A stretch of DNA of 32,352 nt from Parafrankia irregularis. Lineage in GTDB: Bacteria; Actinomycetota; Actinomycetes; Frankiales; Frankiaceae. Below, piece by piece: positions 18,106-29,303 of the stretch (position 1 is the first letter of the stretch; each line of letters opens with the position of its first letter). Made by a program: the position numbers and the translations under genes. The stretch lies in assembly GCF_001536285.1 (NCBI RefSeq), contig NZ_FAOZ01000053.1:1-32352 (forward strand). The letters are read 5' to 3'. The notes under the pieces were generated by a model, which searched no databases, was not told the origin of the DNA, and saw nothing but the letters and a program-made list of their open reading frames with translations.

Positions 18106-18460
18106 GTGCGTTCCTCCGTGGCTCGACGCGCGGGCACGACCTCACCGCAGCGGAGCACCAAGCCCGGGGTAACCCAGGCTCCCGGCCGACATGCCGTGGC
18201 AACGGCTCGGCCGACCGGCGACCCGGCCACCGCGCCAGCCGGCGGGCTGGCGACCGGCCGGATCATCTCCGACGGCGGCGACGGGTGGAGGGCGAACCCC
18301 CGCTTTGACCTGGTTACGCGGGCACGACGTATGCGACTGCGCCGAAGTGGGACAGTCTGGGTGCGACTGCCGGACACGGCGACCGAAGCATGGTGCCAGT
18401 ACCTGCCACCAGGTGGTCTGCAGCCCAGCGTAGCAGAGCCCGCGGCGAGGGACGATCAAC
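18106..18460 (-). promoter_or_regulatory. infC leader and promoter region
   Basis: About 350 non-coding bases upstream of infC. They include the strong Shine-Dalgarno GGAGG (18113-18117) and an inverted repeat around 18162-18181 (AGCCCGGGGT against ACCCAGGCT). A -10-like TACGCT lies near 18430 without a convincing -35. A long structured leader fits autoregulation by IF-3 or L20, but I cannot identify a known leader family. Confidence 0.4.
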
Positions 18461-18589
18461 AAGGGCTTCCGTCCCGATCCGCCCCGCGCGCCCGGCCAGG
18501 CCAGGCCAGGGGCGACAGCCCCGCTCCGGATCCCGGTCGGTCACCGACCGGCGTACCGCCACGATCAACGCCGAGCCTTTTCCATCTCA

Positions 18590-18629
18590 CCTCTGCGGAC
18601 ACTGTCTCGCCTCTGCGGACACTGTCTCG
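18590..18629. repeat. Perfect 20-bp tandem duplication
   Basis: CCTCTGCGGACACTGTCTCG occurs twice in succession (18590-18609 and 18610-18629) in the non-coding gap between the sseB-like gene and infC. The rest of 18461-18712 holds nothing I recognise. Confidence 0.9.
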
Positions 18630-18712
18630 GCAGGTCAGAGCCGACAACGGAACAGGTCGGAGTCAGCGGCCGAAATGGCCCACTCCTGCTGGTGGCGCCG
18701 CCGGCATCCCGG

Positions 18713-19804
18713 TCACGACCGGGACCGCGCGCCCAGCAGCCGAAAGCCCCGGCGCCCCGGTGGACGAACCCCACGCCCGAGGTGCGCCCGCACCGCCGGC
18801 ACCTCGGTGGGGTCGACCACGAGCACCGCGGCCGCCATCTCGTCCGGGCCCTGGCCGCCGCCGGTGCCGACGATCGTCGGTGCGGACGGGTCCTCCATGG
18901 CCTCCCGCAGCCGGCGCACGATCTCGGTGACCATCGCGTCGAGCTCGGCCTCCGTGCCGCGGCCACCGGCCGCACCGCCGGACCCCCCGGCCGGCGCGCC
19001 ACCGGCCCGCGCGCGGGCGCCCGTGGCGGCGCCGGCACGGGCCACACCGTGCACCGCCACGGCGAGCACCGGACGTGCCTGGTGATCCGGCCCGACCGAC
19101 TGCGCGAGCTCCGCCGGCCACACCTCGGTACCGGCGGGCAGACCGGCCAGCGCCGCGCGAATCCGCCGCCGGCCCCGCGCGCCCAGCGGCACCGGGCGCG
19201 GGCGCAGCAGCCCGCCGCCGTCGTCGTCAGCCACGATCACCTCGTCACGCCGGTCGGAAGCAGCCCCGCCGACGGCCTGCGCGGCCCCGTTCGCCGCACC
19301 ACCGCCGGCGCTCGCCGCCCCGGAGGAGATCCACATGCCCTCGCCGGACCCGAACGGCCGCGGACCACGCCAGGCGGCACCCCTGGCACCGTCCTCGGTG
19401 GATGGCCGCACGTCCAGGGTGACCGGCGCCGGCCCACCGAGATCGATCACCACCGCGGCCAGACCCATGCGGACGGCCTCGGCGCAGGCATCCGGCAGCG
19501 TCACCGGCACCGGACGCACGGACGGACGCCAGGCGGCCATGACGTCGACCGAGCTGAAGACCGGCAGCGCACCAGAACCGGACGGCGTGCGCAGGGTCAC
19601 CAGAACCATGTCGCTCTTCTTGTCCGCGCCGGTAACGGCATCGGTCGCGAGCGCCCTCGCCTCCACCCCGACGAACACCCGGGCCCCCGGCAGCGCCGCC
19701 GTCAGCGCGGCCCGGTCGCCAGATCGCAACGCGGCCAGCAGCGCGGAGTCGGCAAGCCCGTCATCACCCTGCCCGGGTGGCGTCAGCAGGTCGGGAGGCA
19801 TCAC
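18713..19804 (-). CDS. SseB-family protein
   Basis: This is a 363-aa protein with two SseB-like regions. The N-terminal one (~15-145) contains LLAALRSGDRAALTAALPGARVFVGV and VFSSVDVMAAW followed by RPVPVTLPDACAEAVRMG. A second segment (~220-350) resembles the SseB C-terminal part (ALAGLPAGTEVWPAEL and a late VLVVDPTEVPAVRAHL). The two are joined by a Gly/Ala/Ser-rich linker. SseB-like proteins are common upstream of infC in actinobacteria, and their role is not established. It starts at GTG 19804 or the adjacent ATG 19801. The downstream gap of about 600 nt separates it from infC, and the ParA-like gene is 43 nt upstream. Confidence 0.75.
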   Translation of the reverse strand: MMPPDLLTPPGQGDDGLADSALLAALRSGDRAALTAALPGARVFVGVEARALATDAVTGADKKSDMVLVTLRTPSGSGALPVFSSVDVMAAWRPSVRPVPVTLPDACAEAVRMGLAAVVIDLGGPAPVTLDVRPSTEDGARGAAWRGPRPFGSGEGMWISSGAASAGGGAANGAAQAVGGAASDRRDEVIVADDDGGGLLRPRPVPLGARGRRRIRAALAGLPAGTEVWPAELAQSVGPDHQARPVLAVAVHGVARAGAATGARARAGGAPAGGSGGAAGGRGTEAELDAMVTEIVRRLREAMEDPSAPTIVGTGGGQGPDEMAAAVLVVDPTEVPAVRAHLGRGVRPPGRRGFRLLGARSRS

Positions 19805-19847
19805 ACCGACTGTAGTGCCTCGATCGGTCCGTCCGGCACGGCGGCTG

Positions 19848-21557
<1,710 letters not shown>

Positions 21558-21911
21558 CTGCCCCACCCCATGTGTGTCGACCGTCCGAAAGGCCGGCGCC
21601 GGTGGCGGGCCCCCCGCCCACCACCGAACCGGCCTGTCGTACCGGAACCCCGCATGAGGCGACGCGTACGCGGCAGGCCCCCCTCGAACCCGCCACCGCG
21701 ACCACCGTGCGGCCACGGTACGCCCCCGGCCGCCGCGTGCCTGCGTGGACCCCGCATCACGCGAGGTCACCGATACGGTTCGAAAACACACTCTCGCGGA
21801 AGGTGCGTCCCCACAAGTGTGACGGGCCGACACCATCGTGACGGACCGTCCACACCTGATGACAGGCCACCGACATCCCACAGGGACATGGAGTCGGGCG
21901 AGCGGGAGGTG
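21558..21911. other. Spacer between ribH and the ParA-like gene
   Basis: About 350 bases with no gene I can support. On the minus strand the reading upstream of the ParA-like start stays open, so a longer protein cannot be ruled out. Only small 4-bp hairpins follow the ribH stop, and I found no clear terminator or promoter. Confidence 0.5.
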
Positions 21912-23919
<2,008 letters not shown>

Positions 23920-23920
<1 letters not shown>

Positions 23921-24606
23921 CAGTGTGATCCGTTCAGATCCGCATGCAGCTTTTCGACGTATTTGGCCAGGACGTCGACCTCTATGTTGACCTTGTCGCC
24001 GACCGCGCGGACACCCAGCGTGGTGTCGGCGAGAGTGGTCGGGATGAGGCTGACGGTGAAGCTCGCGGGCTCGTCACCAGCCGCCGGGCGCACGTCGACC
24101 ACGGTCAGGCTGACACCGTCGACGGTGACCGAGCCCTTCTCCACCAGGTAGCGGTCCAGCCGCGGCGGCAGGGCGATCCGGACGACGTCCCAGTGCTCGG
24201 CGGGCGCCCGCTCCAGGACGACGCCGACCCCGTCGACATGGCCCTGCACGAGATGCCCACCGAGGCGGTCGGACAGCCGTACCGGGCGTTCCAGGTTCAC
24301 CCGGTCACCGACGGACAGCGCGCCGAGCGAGGACCTGCGCAGCGTCTCCAGCATCACGTCGGCCGTGAACACACCGGCCGGGTCCGCGGCGGGCTCGGCC
24401 ACGGCGGGCTCGGCCACGCCGGCGCCCTCCGCGTCCGGAGGACGGGCATAGGAGGTCACGGTGAGACATACGCCGTTGACCGCCACCGAGGCACCATGCG
24501 CCACATCGCTCAGGACGTTTCGACACTCGATGGTCAAGGACGCGGCGTCCTGCCGCGGCTCGATCGCGGTAACCACGCCGAGTTCCTCGACGATGCCGGT
24601 GAACAT
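23920..24606 (-). CDS. ribE: Riboflavin synthase alpha subunit
   Basis: RibE dismutates two lumazine molecules to riboflavin plus a pyrimidinedione that RibH can reuse. It has the two-barrel architecture: [10 protein letters not shown] at the start, then [11 protein letters not shown] in barrel one, with [11 protein letters not shown] and [12 protein letters not shown] in barrel two. It is 228 aa. ATG 24606 is chosen because MFTGIVE is the universal N-terminus and GGGGA lies 5 nt upstream. The first barrel carries a small AEPAV pentapeptide insertion from a 15-bp duplication (24388-24417). It is the first gene behind the FMN riboswitch. Confidence 0.97.
24388..24417. repeat. Perfect 15-bp duplication inside ribE
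   Basis: GGCGGGCTCGGCCAC occurs twice in tandem (24388-24402, 24403-24417), in frame, encoding the [10 protein letters not shown] loop. Confidence 0.9.
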
Positions 24607-24705
24607 CCGATCCCCGCGCCTTCCCGGTCCCGGCACCACGTCCCGAGAACACAGAAAGATCACGCGGGTCAAAGCCGACGCGGCAGCGCCGACCCAACGC
24701 CGCGA

Positions 24706-24736
24706 CGACCACACGCATGGTCGGCACGGCGGTGCC
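24706..24736 (-). promoter_or_regulatory. Two adjacent hairpins below the FMN aptamer
   Basis: CGACCA...TGGTCG (24706-24711 with 24718-24723) and GGCAC...GTGCC (24723-24727 with 24732-24736) lie between the aptamer and ribE. They share one base, so they may be alternatives. They are candidates for the riboswitch expression platform. There is no obvious U-tract, so translational or Rho-type control is as likely as intrinsic termination. Confidence 0.4.
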
Positions 24737-24743
24737 CCGCGCG

Positions 24744-24861
24744 CGTCCTCCCATCCGGACTTTCACCGTCGGTCCCGGAATTCCACCAGGTCCACCGGCC
24801 ACCACACGGGTGGACGGGTCGCGGACTATCACCGCCGGCTCGGAATTTCACCGACCCCGGA
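24744..24861 (-). promoter_or_regulatory. FMN riboswitch (RFN element)
   Basis: On the minus strand the conserved RFN core is plain. It begins at GGTCGGTGAAATTCCGAGCC (near 24857-24838), then GGCGGTGATAGTCCGCGACCC. After a variable stem come GGTGGAATTCCGGGACCGACGGTGAAAGTCCGGATGGGAGGA-type segments (ending near 24746). It lies about 140 nt upstream of ribE, so ribE-ribBA-ribH should be turned down when FMN is plentiful. Confidence 0.95.
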
Positions 24862-25095
24862 GCGCGCGTGCTGTTGTCAGTACGCGGTCAAGTCTGACAT
24901 ACGACGGCCTCGGACGCTCGGGCCCACGAGCGTAATTCACGTCATTCTCCGAGGGCCCACAATCGGTACGGAGCGGCACCAACGGGCAGTCGACACGCGA
25001 CCATCAACATCGCGGCGCGACCACATGGACGCCCATCGTGAAAATCGATCAATAACTCTCGGCGAACATCACCGAAAGTAATGAATCAATTCCGA
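24862..25095. other. Spacer between rpe and the FMN riboswitch
   Basis: About 230 bases, unusually AT-rich near the rpe stop (25030-25095). It should hold the promoter of the rib operon, but I found no convincing -35/-10 pair. A TTGACC at about 24890-24895 lacks a good -10 partner. No gene is visible. Confidence 0.5.
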
Positions 25096-25821
25096 TCAGA
25101 ATCCGGACGCGGTGGCGGGAGCAGGGGCGGTGAGGCGCGGGGCGGCGGCAAGCGCGAGCGCTCGCAGCGACTCGACGGCCGCGGCGGGATCCTCGAGGCC
25201 GAACACCGCCGTACCGGCCACGAACACGTCGACACCCGCCTCGGCGGACCGTTCGATGGTCTCCCGGTTGACACCACCGTCGATCTGAAGCCACAGATCC
25301 AGCCCCCGGTCGTCGATCAGCCGGCGAGCCGCGGCGATCTTCGGCAGGACCTCGTCCATGAACTTCTGACCGCCGAAGCCCGGCTCGATCGTCATCAAAA
25401 GCAGCAGGTCGAACCGGTGCAGGTCGTCGAGGTAGTGCTCGACCGGGGTCGCCGGCTTCACCGCGAGCCCCGTGCGGGCCCCGGCGGCGCGGATCGCGTC
25501 GGTGGTGCGGGCGATGTCGTCGACGGCCTCGGCGTGGATCGTCACGTTCGCCGCGCCACGCTCGGCGAAGCCCGGCGCCCAGCGGTCCGGATCGTCGATC
25601 ATCAGGTGGCAGTCGAGCGGAGTGTCGGTCACCCGGCGCAGCGCGTCGACGGTGTCGGGCGAGAACGCCAGGTTGGGCACGAAGTGGTAGTCCATGACGT
25701 CGACATGCAGCCAGTCCGCGTGCCCGGCCACGGCGCGCGCCGCATCGGCGATTCGCCCGAAGTCGGCGGCGAGCATGCTGGGATAGATCTGCGCGGTTGC
25801 CACGCGAGCGAGCGTATCCAC
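25096..25821 (-). CDS. rpe: Ribulose-phosphate 3-epimerase
   Basis: Rpe interconverts ribulose-5-phosphate and xylulose-5-phosphate in the pentose phosphate pathway, which also supplies the ribulose-5-phosphate used by RibBA. It is a TIM-barrel enzyme with the metal ligands in HVDVMD and the conserved [22 protein letters not shown] and LQIDGGVN blocks. GTG 25821 gives 241 aa. A second GTG at 25803 would give a start closer to the family's conserved YPSML, so the start is open. It is separated from rsmB by 127 nt containing hairpins, so it may have its own promoter. Confidence 0.95.
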   Translation of the reverse strand: MDTLARVATAQIYPSMLAADFGRIADAARAVAGHADWLHVDVMDYHFVPNLAFSPDTVDALRRVTDTPLDCHLMIDDPDRWAPGFAERGAANVTIHAEAVDDIARTTDAIRAAGARTGLAVKPATPVEHYLDDLHRFDLLLLMTIEPGFGGQKFMDEVLPKIAAARRLIDDRGLDLWLQIDGGVNRETIERSAEAGVDVFVAGTAVFGLEDPAAAVESLRALALAAAPRLTAPAPATASGF

Positions 25822-25831
25822 TGCGGTCCAC

Positions 25832-25870
25832 CGCTGAACCAGCGCTGTGAGGAGGACCTGATTCCTCCTC
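25832..25870. promoter_or_regulatory. Two small inverted repeats upstream of rpe
   Basis: CGCTG-AAC-CAGCG (25832-25844) and a perfect 7-bp repeat GAGGAGG...CCTCCTC (25849-25855 with 25864-25870, 8-nt loop). They lie 11-50 nt before the rpe start. Their role is unknown, but on the minus strand the second one contains GGAGG within its stem. Confidence 0.45.
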
Positions 25871-25892
25871 GTGCCGGATCAGTGAGCATCTG

Positions 25893-25929
25893 CCGTCTCG
25901 CACCATGGTCGCCGGATGGCGCGAGACGG
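25893..25929 (-). terminator. Possible terminator after rsmB
   Basis: A perfect 9-bp inverted repeat, CCGTCTCGC (25893-25901) against GCGAGACGG (25921-25929) with a 19-nt loop, begins about 20 nt after the rsmB stop. No U-tract follows. Confidence 0.45.
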
Positions 25930-25948
25930 AATCGGCGGCGGAAAAGGC

Positions 25949-27379
25949 TCAGTCGCTCCGGCGCCGCAGCAGTGCCAGGAACATCGCGTCGGTCCCGTGC
26001 AGATGTGGCCAGAGCTGGACGAACGGGCCCGAGCCGAGGCTGTCCGCCGGCACGTCGGCGAAGACCGGCGAGCGACGCGCGTCGAGCGTGACCACGTCCG
26101 CCCGCTGCCCGACGACGGCGCTGACCACCTCGGACGTCTCCTCCCGGTGCGGTGAGCAGGTCACGTAGGCGACGACCCCACCGGGGCGGACGAGATCCAG
26201 CGCGCTGACGAGAAGCTGTCGTTGCAGCGGCGCCAGCACCGCGATGTCGGCGGGGGTACGCCGCCACCGGGCCTCGGGCCGGCGCCGCAACGCACCCAGC
26301 CCGGAGCAGGGGACGTCCACCAGCACCCGATCTGCGGTACCCGGGCGCACCGGCGGCATCCGGCCGTCCGCACGCACGACGTGGGCGGCCGGGAAACCGG
26401 CGAGGGACGCCGCCACCAGCCCGGCGCGGGCGGCACGGGGCTCGAGCGCCAGCAGCCCCTCCCCTGGCGACCGCTCGGTGGCGAGAACGGCCGCGAGCAG
26501 GGCGGCCTTGCCGCCCGGGCCGGCGCACAGGTCCACGGTCAGCCCGCTGCTCCGGCCGACCATCGGCACCGCGGCGAGAGCCAGGGCCATGAGCTGGCTG
26601 CCCTCGTCCTGCACCGCGGCATCGCCGGCCACGACGGCGCCGAGCGCCCCCGGATCACCGCCTTCGAGGTGGACGGCGTACGGCGAACAGGCCCCGCGGT
26701 GGGCCTGCAGACCCGCCGCCGTGGCCTGTGCCACCAGTTCGTCGACTCCGATCCGGCCGGGCCGGGCGACGAGATGGACCCCTGGCCGCTGGTCGTTGGC
26801 CGCGAGCGCCGCCTGGGCGCCGGCCACGTCGCCGTCCAGCGCCTCCAGCACAACCTCGACGATCCACCGCGGATGCGCCGAGACCACCGAGAGATGACCG
26901 ACCGGGTCCACGGAGACGTCCGGTGCGGACAGCAGGACCGCCACGTCGCCCGCGGTCTCCTCGACCCGGGCCGCGACCCGGCGCAGCACCGCGTTCGCGA
27001 ACCGCACGGGGCGCTCCCCGCAGGTGGCGCGGACCAGCTCGACCGTCGACGCGACGGCCGCCCGGGCCGGCACCCGTGTCGAGAGCAGCTGATAGGTGCC
27101 CAGGCGCAGCGCGTCCCGCACCGGTGGGTCCACGGTGTCCACCGGGCGGCTTGTCACCGTGCCGAGCACGCCGTCGAGCGTGCCCTGCGCGCGCAGCGAG
27201 CCGTAGGTCAGCTCGGTCGCGAACCCGCGGTCGCGCGGGGAGAGCCGGCGCCGGTTCAGCAGCGCGGGCAGCATGAGGTTCGCGTAGGCGCCACGCTCGT
27301 CGACGGCGCGCAGCACCTCCCAGGCGAGCAGGCGGGCCGGATCGGCCGCCCCGCCGCGCCGCGGCGCCGATGTGTTCAT
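25949..27379 (-). CDS. rsmB: 16S rRNA m5C methyltransferase, RsmB-like (NusB + Fmu/Sun domains)
   Basis: This SAM-dependent enzyme methylates a cytosine of 16S rRNA, C967 in E. coli. The N-terminal NusB-like RNA-binding domain (~10-150) contains [15 protein letters not shown]. The Rossmann methyltransferase domain (~240-470) shows [15 protein letters not shown] (SAM binding) and VDVPCSGLG with one catalytic cysteine. The second catalytic cysteine is in [11 protein letters not shown]. It is 476 aa, typical of actinobacteria. Its ATG overlaps the fmt stop (ATGA), the conserved fmt-rsmB pair. The exact rRNA position in this organism is inferred from the family. Confidence 0.95.
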   Translation of the reverse strand: MNTSAPRRGGAADPARLLAWEVLRAVDERGAYANLMLPALLNRRRLSPRDRGFATELTYGSLRAQGTLDGVLGTVTSRPVDTVDPPVRDALRLGTYQLLSTRVPARAAVASTVELVRATCGERPVRFANAVLRRVAARVEETAGDVAVLLSAPDVSVDPVGHLSVVSAHPRWIVEVVLEALDGDVAGAQAALAANDQRPGVHLVARPGRIGVDELVAQATAAGLQAHRGACSPYAVHLEGGDPGALGAVVAGDAAVQDEGSQLMALALAAVPMVGRSSGLTVDLCAGPGGKAALLAAVLATERSPGEGLLALEPRAARAGLVAASLAGFPAAHVVRADGRMPPVRPGTADRVLVDVPCSGLGALRRRPEARWRRTPADIAVLAPLQRQLLVSALDLVRPGGVVAYVTCSPHREETSEVVSAVVGQRADVVTLDARRSPVFADVPADSLGSGPFVQLWPHLHGTDAMFLALLRRRSD

Positions 27380-28389
27380 GAGAAGGCCTCCTCCGAGCTG
27401 GGGCGCAGGCCGCGGATCCAGTCCGCGGCGGGCATCGCGCCCCGCCCTTCGGGACGGACCTCGCCGAGAGCCACCGGAACGGTTCCCGTGCCCACGAGCA
27501 CGGCACCGTTCCCGGCCATCACGATCCGCCCGGGCGGCAACGACCCGCCGTCGCCCGCGGCGCCGCCGTTCGGGATCCCGGCGTTCGGGCTGCCGGTGTT
27601 CGGGCTGCCGGTGTTCGGGCTGCCGGTGTTCGGGCTGCCGAGTCGCACCGGGCCGAGCTTCACCCGCCGGTCCCGCAGCGTCGTCCAGGCCCCCGGCGCC
27701 GGGGTCGCCGCGCGCACCAGCCGGTCAATCGCCACCGCGGGCTGCGACCAGTCGACCCGGACGTCGTCAACCGTGAGTTTCGGGGCCAGCGAGACCCCGT
27801 CGGCGGGCTGCGGACGTGCCTCGACCGAACCGTCCTCGATGCCGTCGAGCACTGCCACCAGCAGGCGGGCGCCGGCGACCGCCAGCCGCTCCAGCAGGTC
27901 ACCGGAGGTGTCGCTGGGACGGATGCGCTCGGTCAGCACCCCGTAGACCGGGCCGGTGTCCATGGCCGGCTCGATCTGGAAGACGCTCGCACCGGTGAGG
28001 TCGTCGCCGGCGAGCACGGAACGCTGGACCGGCGCCGCTCCCCGGTAGGCGGGCAGCAGCGAGAAGTGCAGGTTCACCCAGCCGTGCTTGGGGATCTCCA
28101 GTGCCGGGGCGGGCAGCAGTGCTCCGTAGGCGACGACCGGGCAGCAGTCCGGGGCGATCTCGCCGAGCCGGCCGAGGAACTCCGGATCCCCGGCCCGGGC
28201 CGGGGAGAGCACCTCCAGCCCACGTTCGCCCGCCAGCTCATGCACGGGCGACGGGCGGACACGCCGGCCACGGCCCGCCGGGCGGTCCGGCCGCGTCACC
28301 ACGGCGACGACCTGGTGGCGCGGGCTGTCCAGCAGCGCGCGCAGGCTCGGGATCGCCACATCGGGAGTGCCGGCGAAGACAAGACGCAT
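27376..28389 (-). CDS. fmt: Methionyl-tRNA formyltransferase with pentapeptide repeat insertion
   Basis: Fmt adds the formyl group to initiator Met-tRNA. The catalytic domain starts [16 protein letters not shown] and contains [17 protein letters not shown] with the active-site Asn and His. The DTGPVYG and [13 protein letters not shown] segments mark the C-terminal tRNA-binding domain. It is 337 aa. In the C-terminal domain (~250-270) sits a Gly-Ser-Pro-Asn-Thr pentapeptide repeat, four to five copies, from a 15-bp tandem repeat. Normal Fmt has no such repeat. GAGGAG is found 11 nt before the ATG and overlaps the stop of a possible small upstream gene. Confidence 0.96.
   Translation of the reverse strand: MRLVFAGTPDVAIPSLRALLDSPRHQVVAVVTRPDRPAGRGRRVRPSPVHELAGERGLEVLSPARAGDPEFLGRLGEIAPDCCPVVAYGALLPAPALEIPKHGWVNLHFSLLPAYRGAAPVQRSVLAGDDLTGASVFQIEPAMDTGPVYGVLTERIRPSDTSGDLLERLAVAGARLLVAVLDGIEDGSVEARPQPADGVSLAPKLTVDDVRVDWSQPAVAIDRLVRAATPAPGAWTTLRDRRVKLGPVRLGSPNTGSPNTGSPNTGSPNAGIPNGGAAGDGGSLPPGRIVMAGNGAVLVGTGTVPVALGEVRPEGRGAMPAADWIRGLRPSSEEAFS
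27571..27645. repeat. 15-bp tandem repeat x5 inside fmt
   Basis: CGGGCTGCCGGTGTT is perfectly repeated three times (27586-27600, 27601-27615, 27616-27630). Diverged copies flank it at 27571-27585 and 27631-27645. It is in frame and encodes GSPNT repeats. Perfect identity of the inner copies suggests recent expansion. Confidence 0.96.
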
Positions 28390-28404
28390 GACCGCAGCAG
28401 CTCC

Positions 28405-28557
28405 TCAGCGCCGGTCCCGGGGCGGATCCGCAGCAGCCGCCGATCCGATCGTCCCCACCATCATCACGATCATCGAACTCGCGGCGGACCCGATCGTGGA
28501 ACCGATCACCGTGCCCACCACCGAACCACTCGCCGTCGCCGCCAGTAGCGCGGCCAT
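28405..28557 (-). CDS. Possible 50-residue glycine-zipper membrane peptide
   Basis: This small open frame lies between def and fmt. It runs MAALLAATASGSVVGTVIGS, continues as a hydrophobic stretch with spaced Gly/Ser (GxxxG-like) and a MIVMMVG segment, and ends in a short basic tail. About 80% of codons end in G or C. Its TGA is immediately followed by GGAG and overlaps the fmt Shine-Dalgarno (TGAGGAG), suggesting coupling. It has no strong Shine-Dalgarno itself and I know no family. It could be a non-coding gap that happens to be open, so confidence is low. Confidence 0.35.
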   Translation of the reverse strand: MAALLAATASGSVVGTVIGSTIGSAASSMIVMMVGTIGSAAAADPPRDRR

Positions 28558-28577
28558 TATGATCTTCGCGTGGAAGC

Positions 28578-29129
28578 TCAGCGCCCGCGGCCGAACAGCG
28601 GGTGCGGCGAGACCTTCACGGTGGGCTTCGGCTCGTTCGCCCACTCCGCCTCGCGGATGGCCTTCATCGCCGCCCGCTTCGTCTCCTTGTCGAGGCGGTC
28701 GATGAAGAGGATCCCGTCGAGGTGATCGGTCTCGTGTTGCAGGCACCGGGACAGGATGCCACTGCCCTCGATCGTCACCGGGTCACCGTGAACGTTCTGC
28801 CCCACCGCGAGGACGCGTTCCGGGCGACGGAGATCGAACGACAGCCCGGGAAGGGACAGACATCCCTCCTCACCGTCCATCATCTCCTCGCTGAACGGCC
28901 CCAGCACCGGGTTGACCAGGTGGCCCACCTCGTCGGAGTCGTCCAGATAGGTGAAGACACGCAGGGAAACCCCGAGCTGTGGGGCGGCGAGCCCGACACC
29001 ACCGGCCTCGTTCATGGTCTCGGCCAGGTCGTCGACCAGACGGCGCAGCTCCCGGTCGAAGGTCGCCACCGGGTCGGCGACCGTGCGCAGCACCGGATCC
29101 CCCAGCAGGCGGATGTCACGGACGGACAC
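28578..29129 (-). CDS. def: Peptide deformylase
   Basis: Def removes the formyl group from nascent proteins and is the partner of Fmt. All three family motifs are intact: GVGLAAPQ, EGCLSLPG with the metal-binding Cys, and QHETDHLDG with the two His and the catalytic Glu. I start it at GTG 29129 (183 aa), since GGGAG lies 5 nt upstream and MSVRDIRLLGDPVLR is the usual N-terminus. GTG 29135, two codons earlier, is also possible. It lies downstream of priA and upstream of fmt. Confidence 0.96.
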   Translation of the reverse strand: MSVRDIRLLGDPVLRTVADPVATFDRELRRLVDDLAETMNEAGGVGLAAPQLGVSLRVFTYLDDSDEVGHLVNPVLGPFSEEMMDGEEGCLSLPGLSFDLRRPERVLAVGQNVHGDPVTIEGSGILSRCLQHETDHLDGILFIDRLDKETKRAAMKAIREAEWANEPKPTVKVSPHPLFGRGR

Positions 29130-29303
29130 GGCCACTCCCTGAATGTCGTCATCTGAACGTCGTCAACTCGCTGGGCACCGCCCCTGGCACCGGCGCCGCC
29201 AGGCGCCCGAACAGGGCTCACCCGGATGACCCCGGACAGCGATCGCCGCCGGATCAGTGAGATCGGACAGCCTCATGCTACGGGGTCGGCCATCGACCGC
29301 GGA

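Noticed and set aside
18106-18460. tRNA gene or known ribosomal leader
   Set aside because: I could not fold a cloverleaf or recognise a leader family by eye.
28367-28705. Plus-strand frame opposite def and the small peptide
   Set aside because: It overlaps def on the opposite strand and shows no motif. The hydrophobic stretch is better read on the minus strand.
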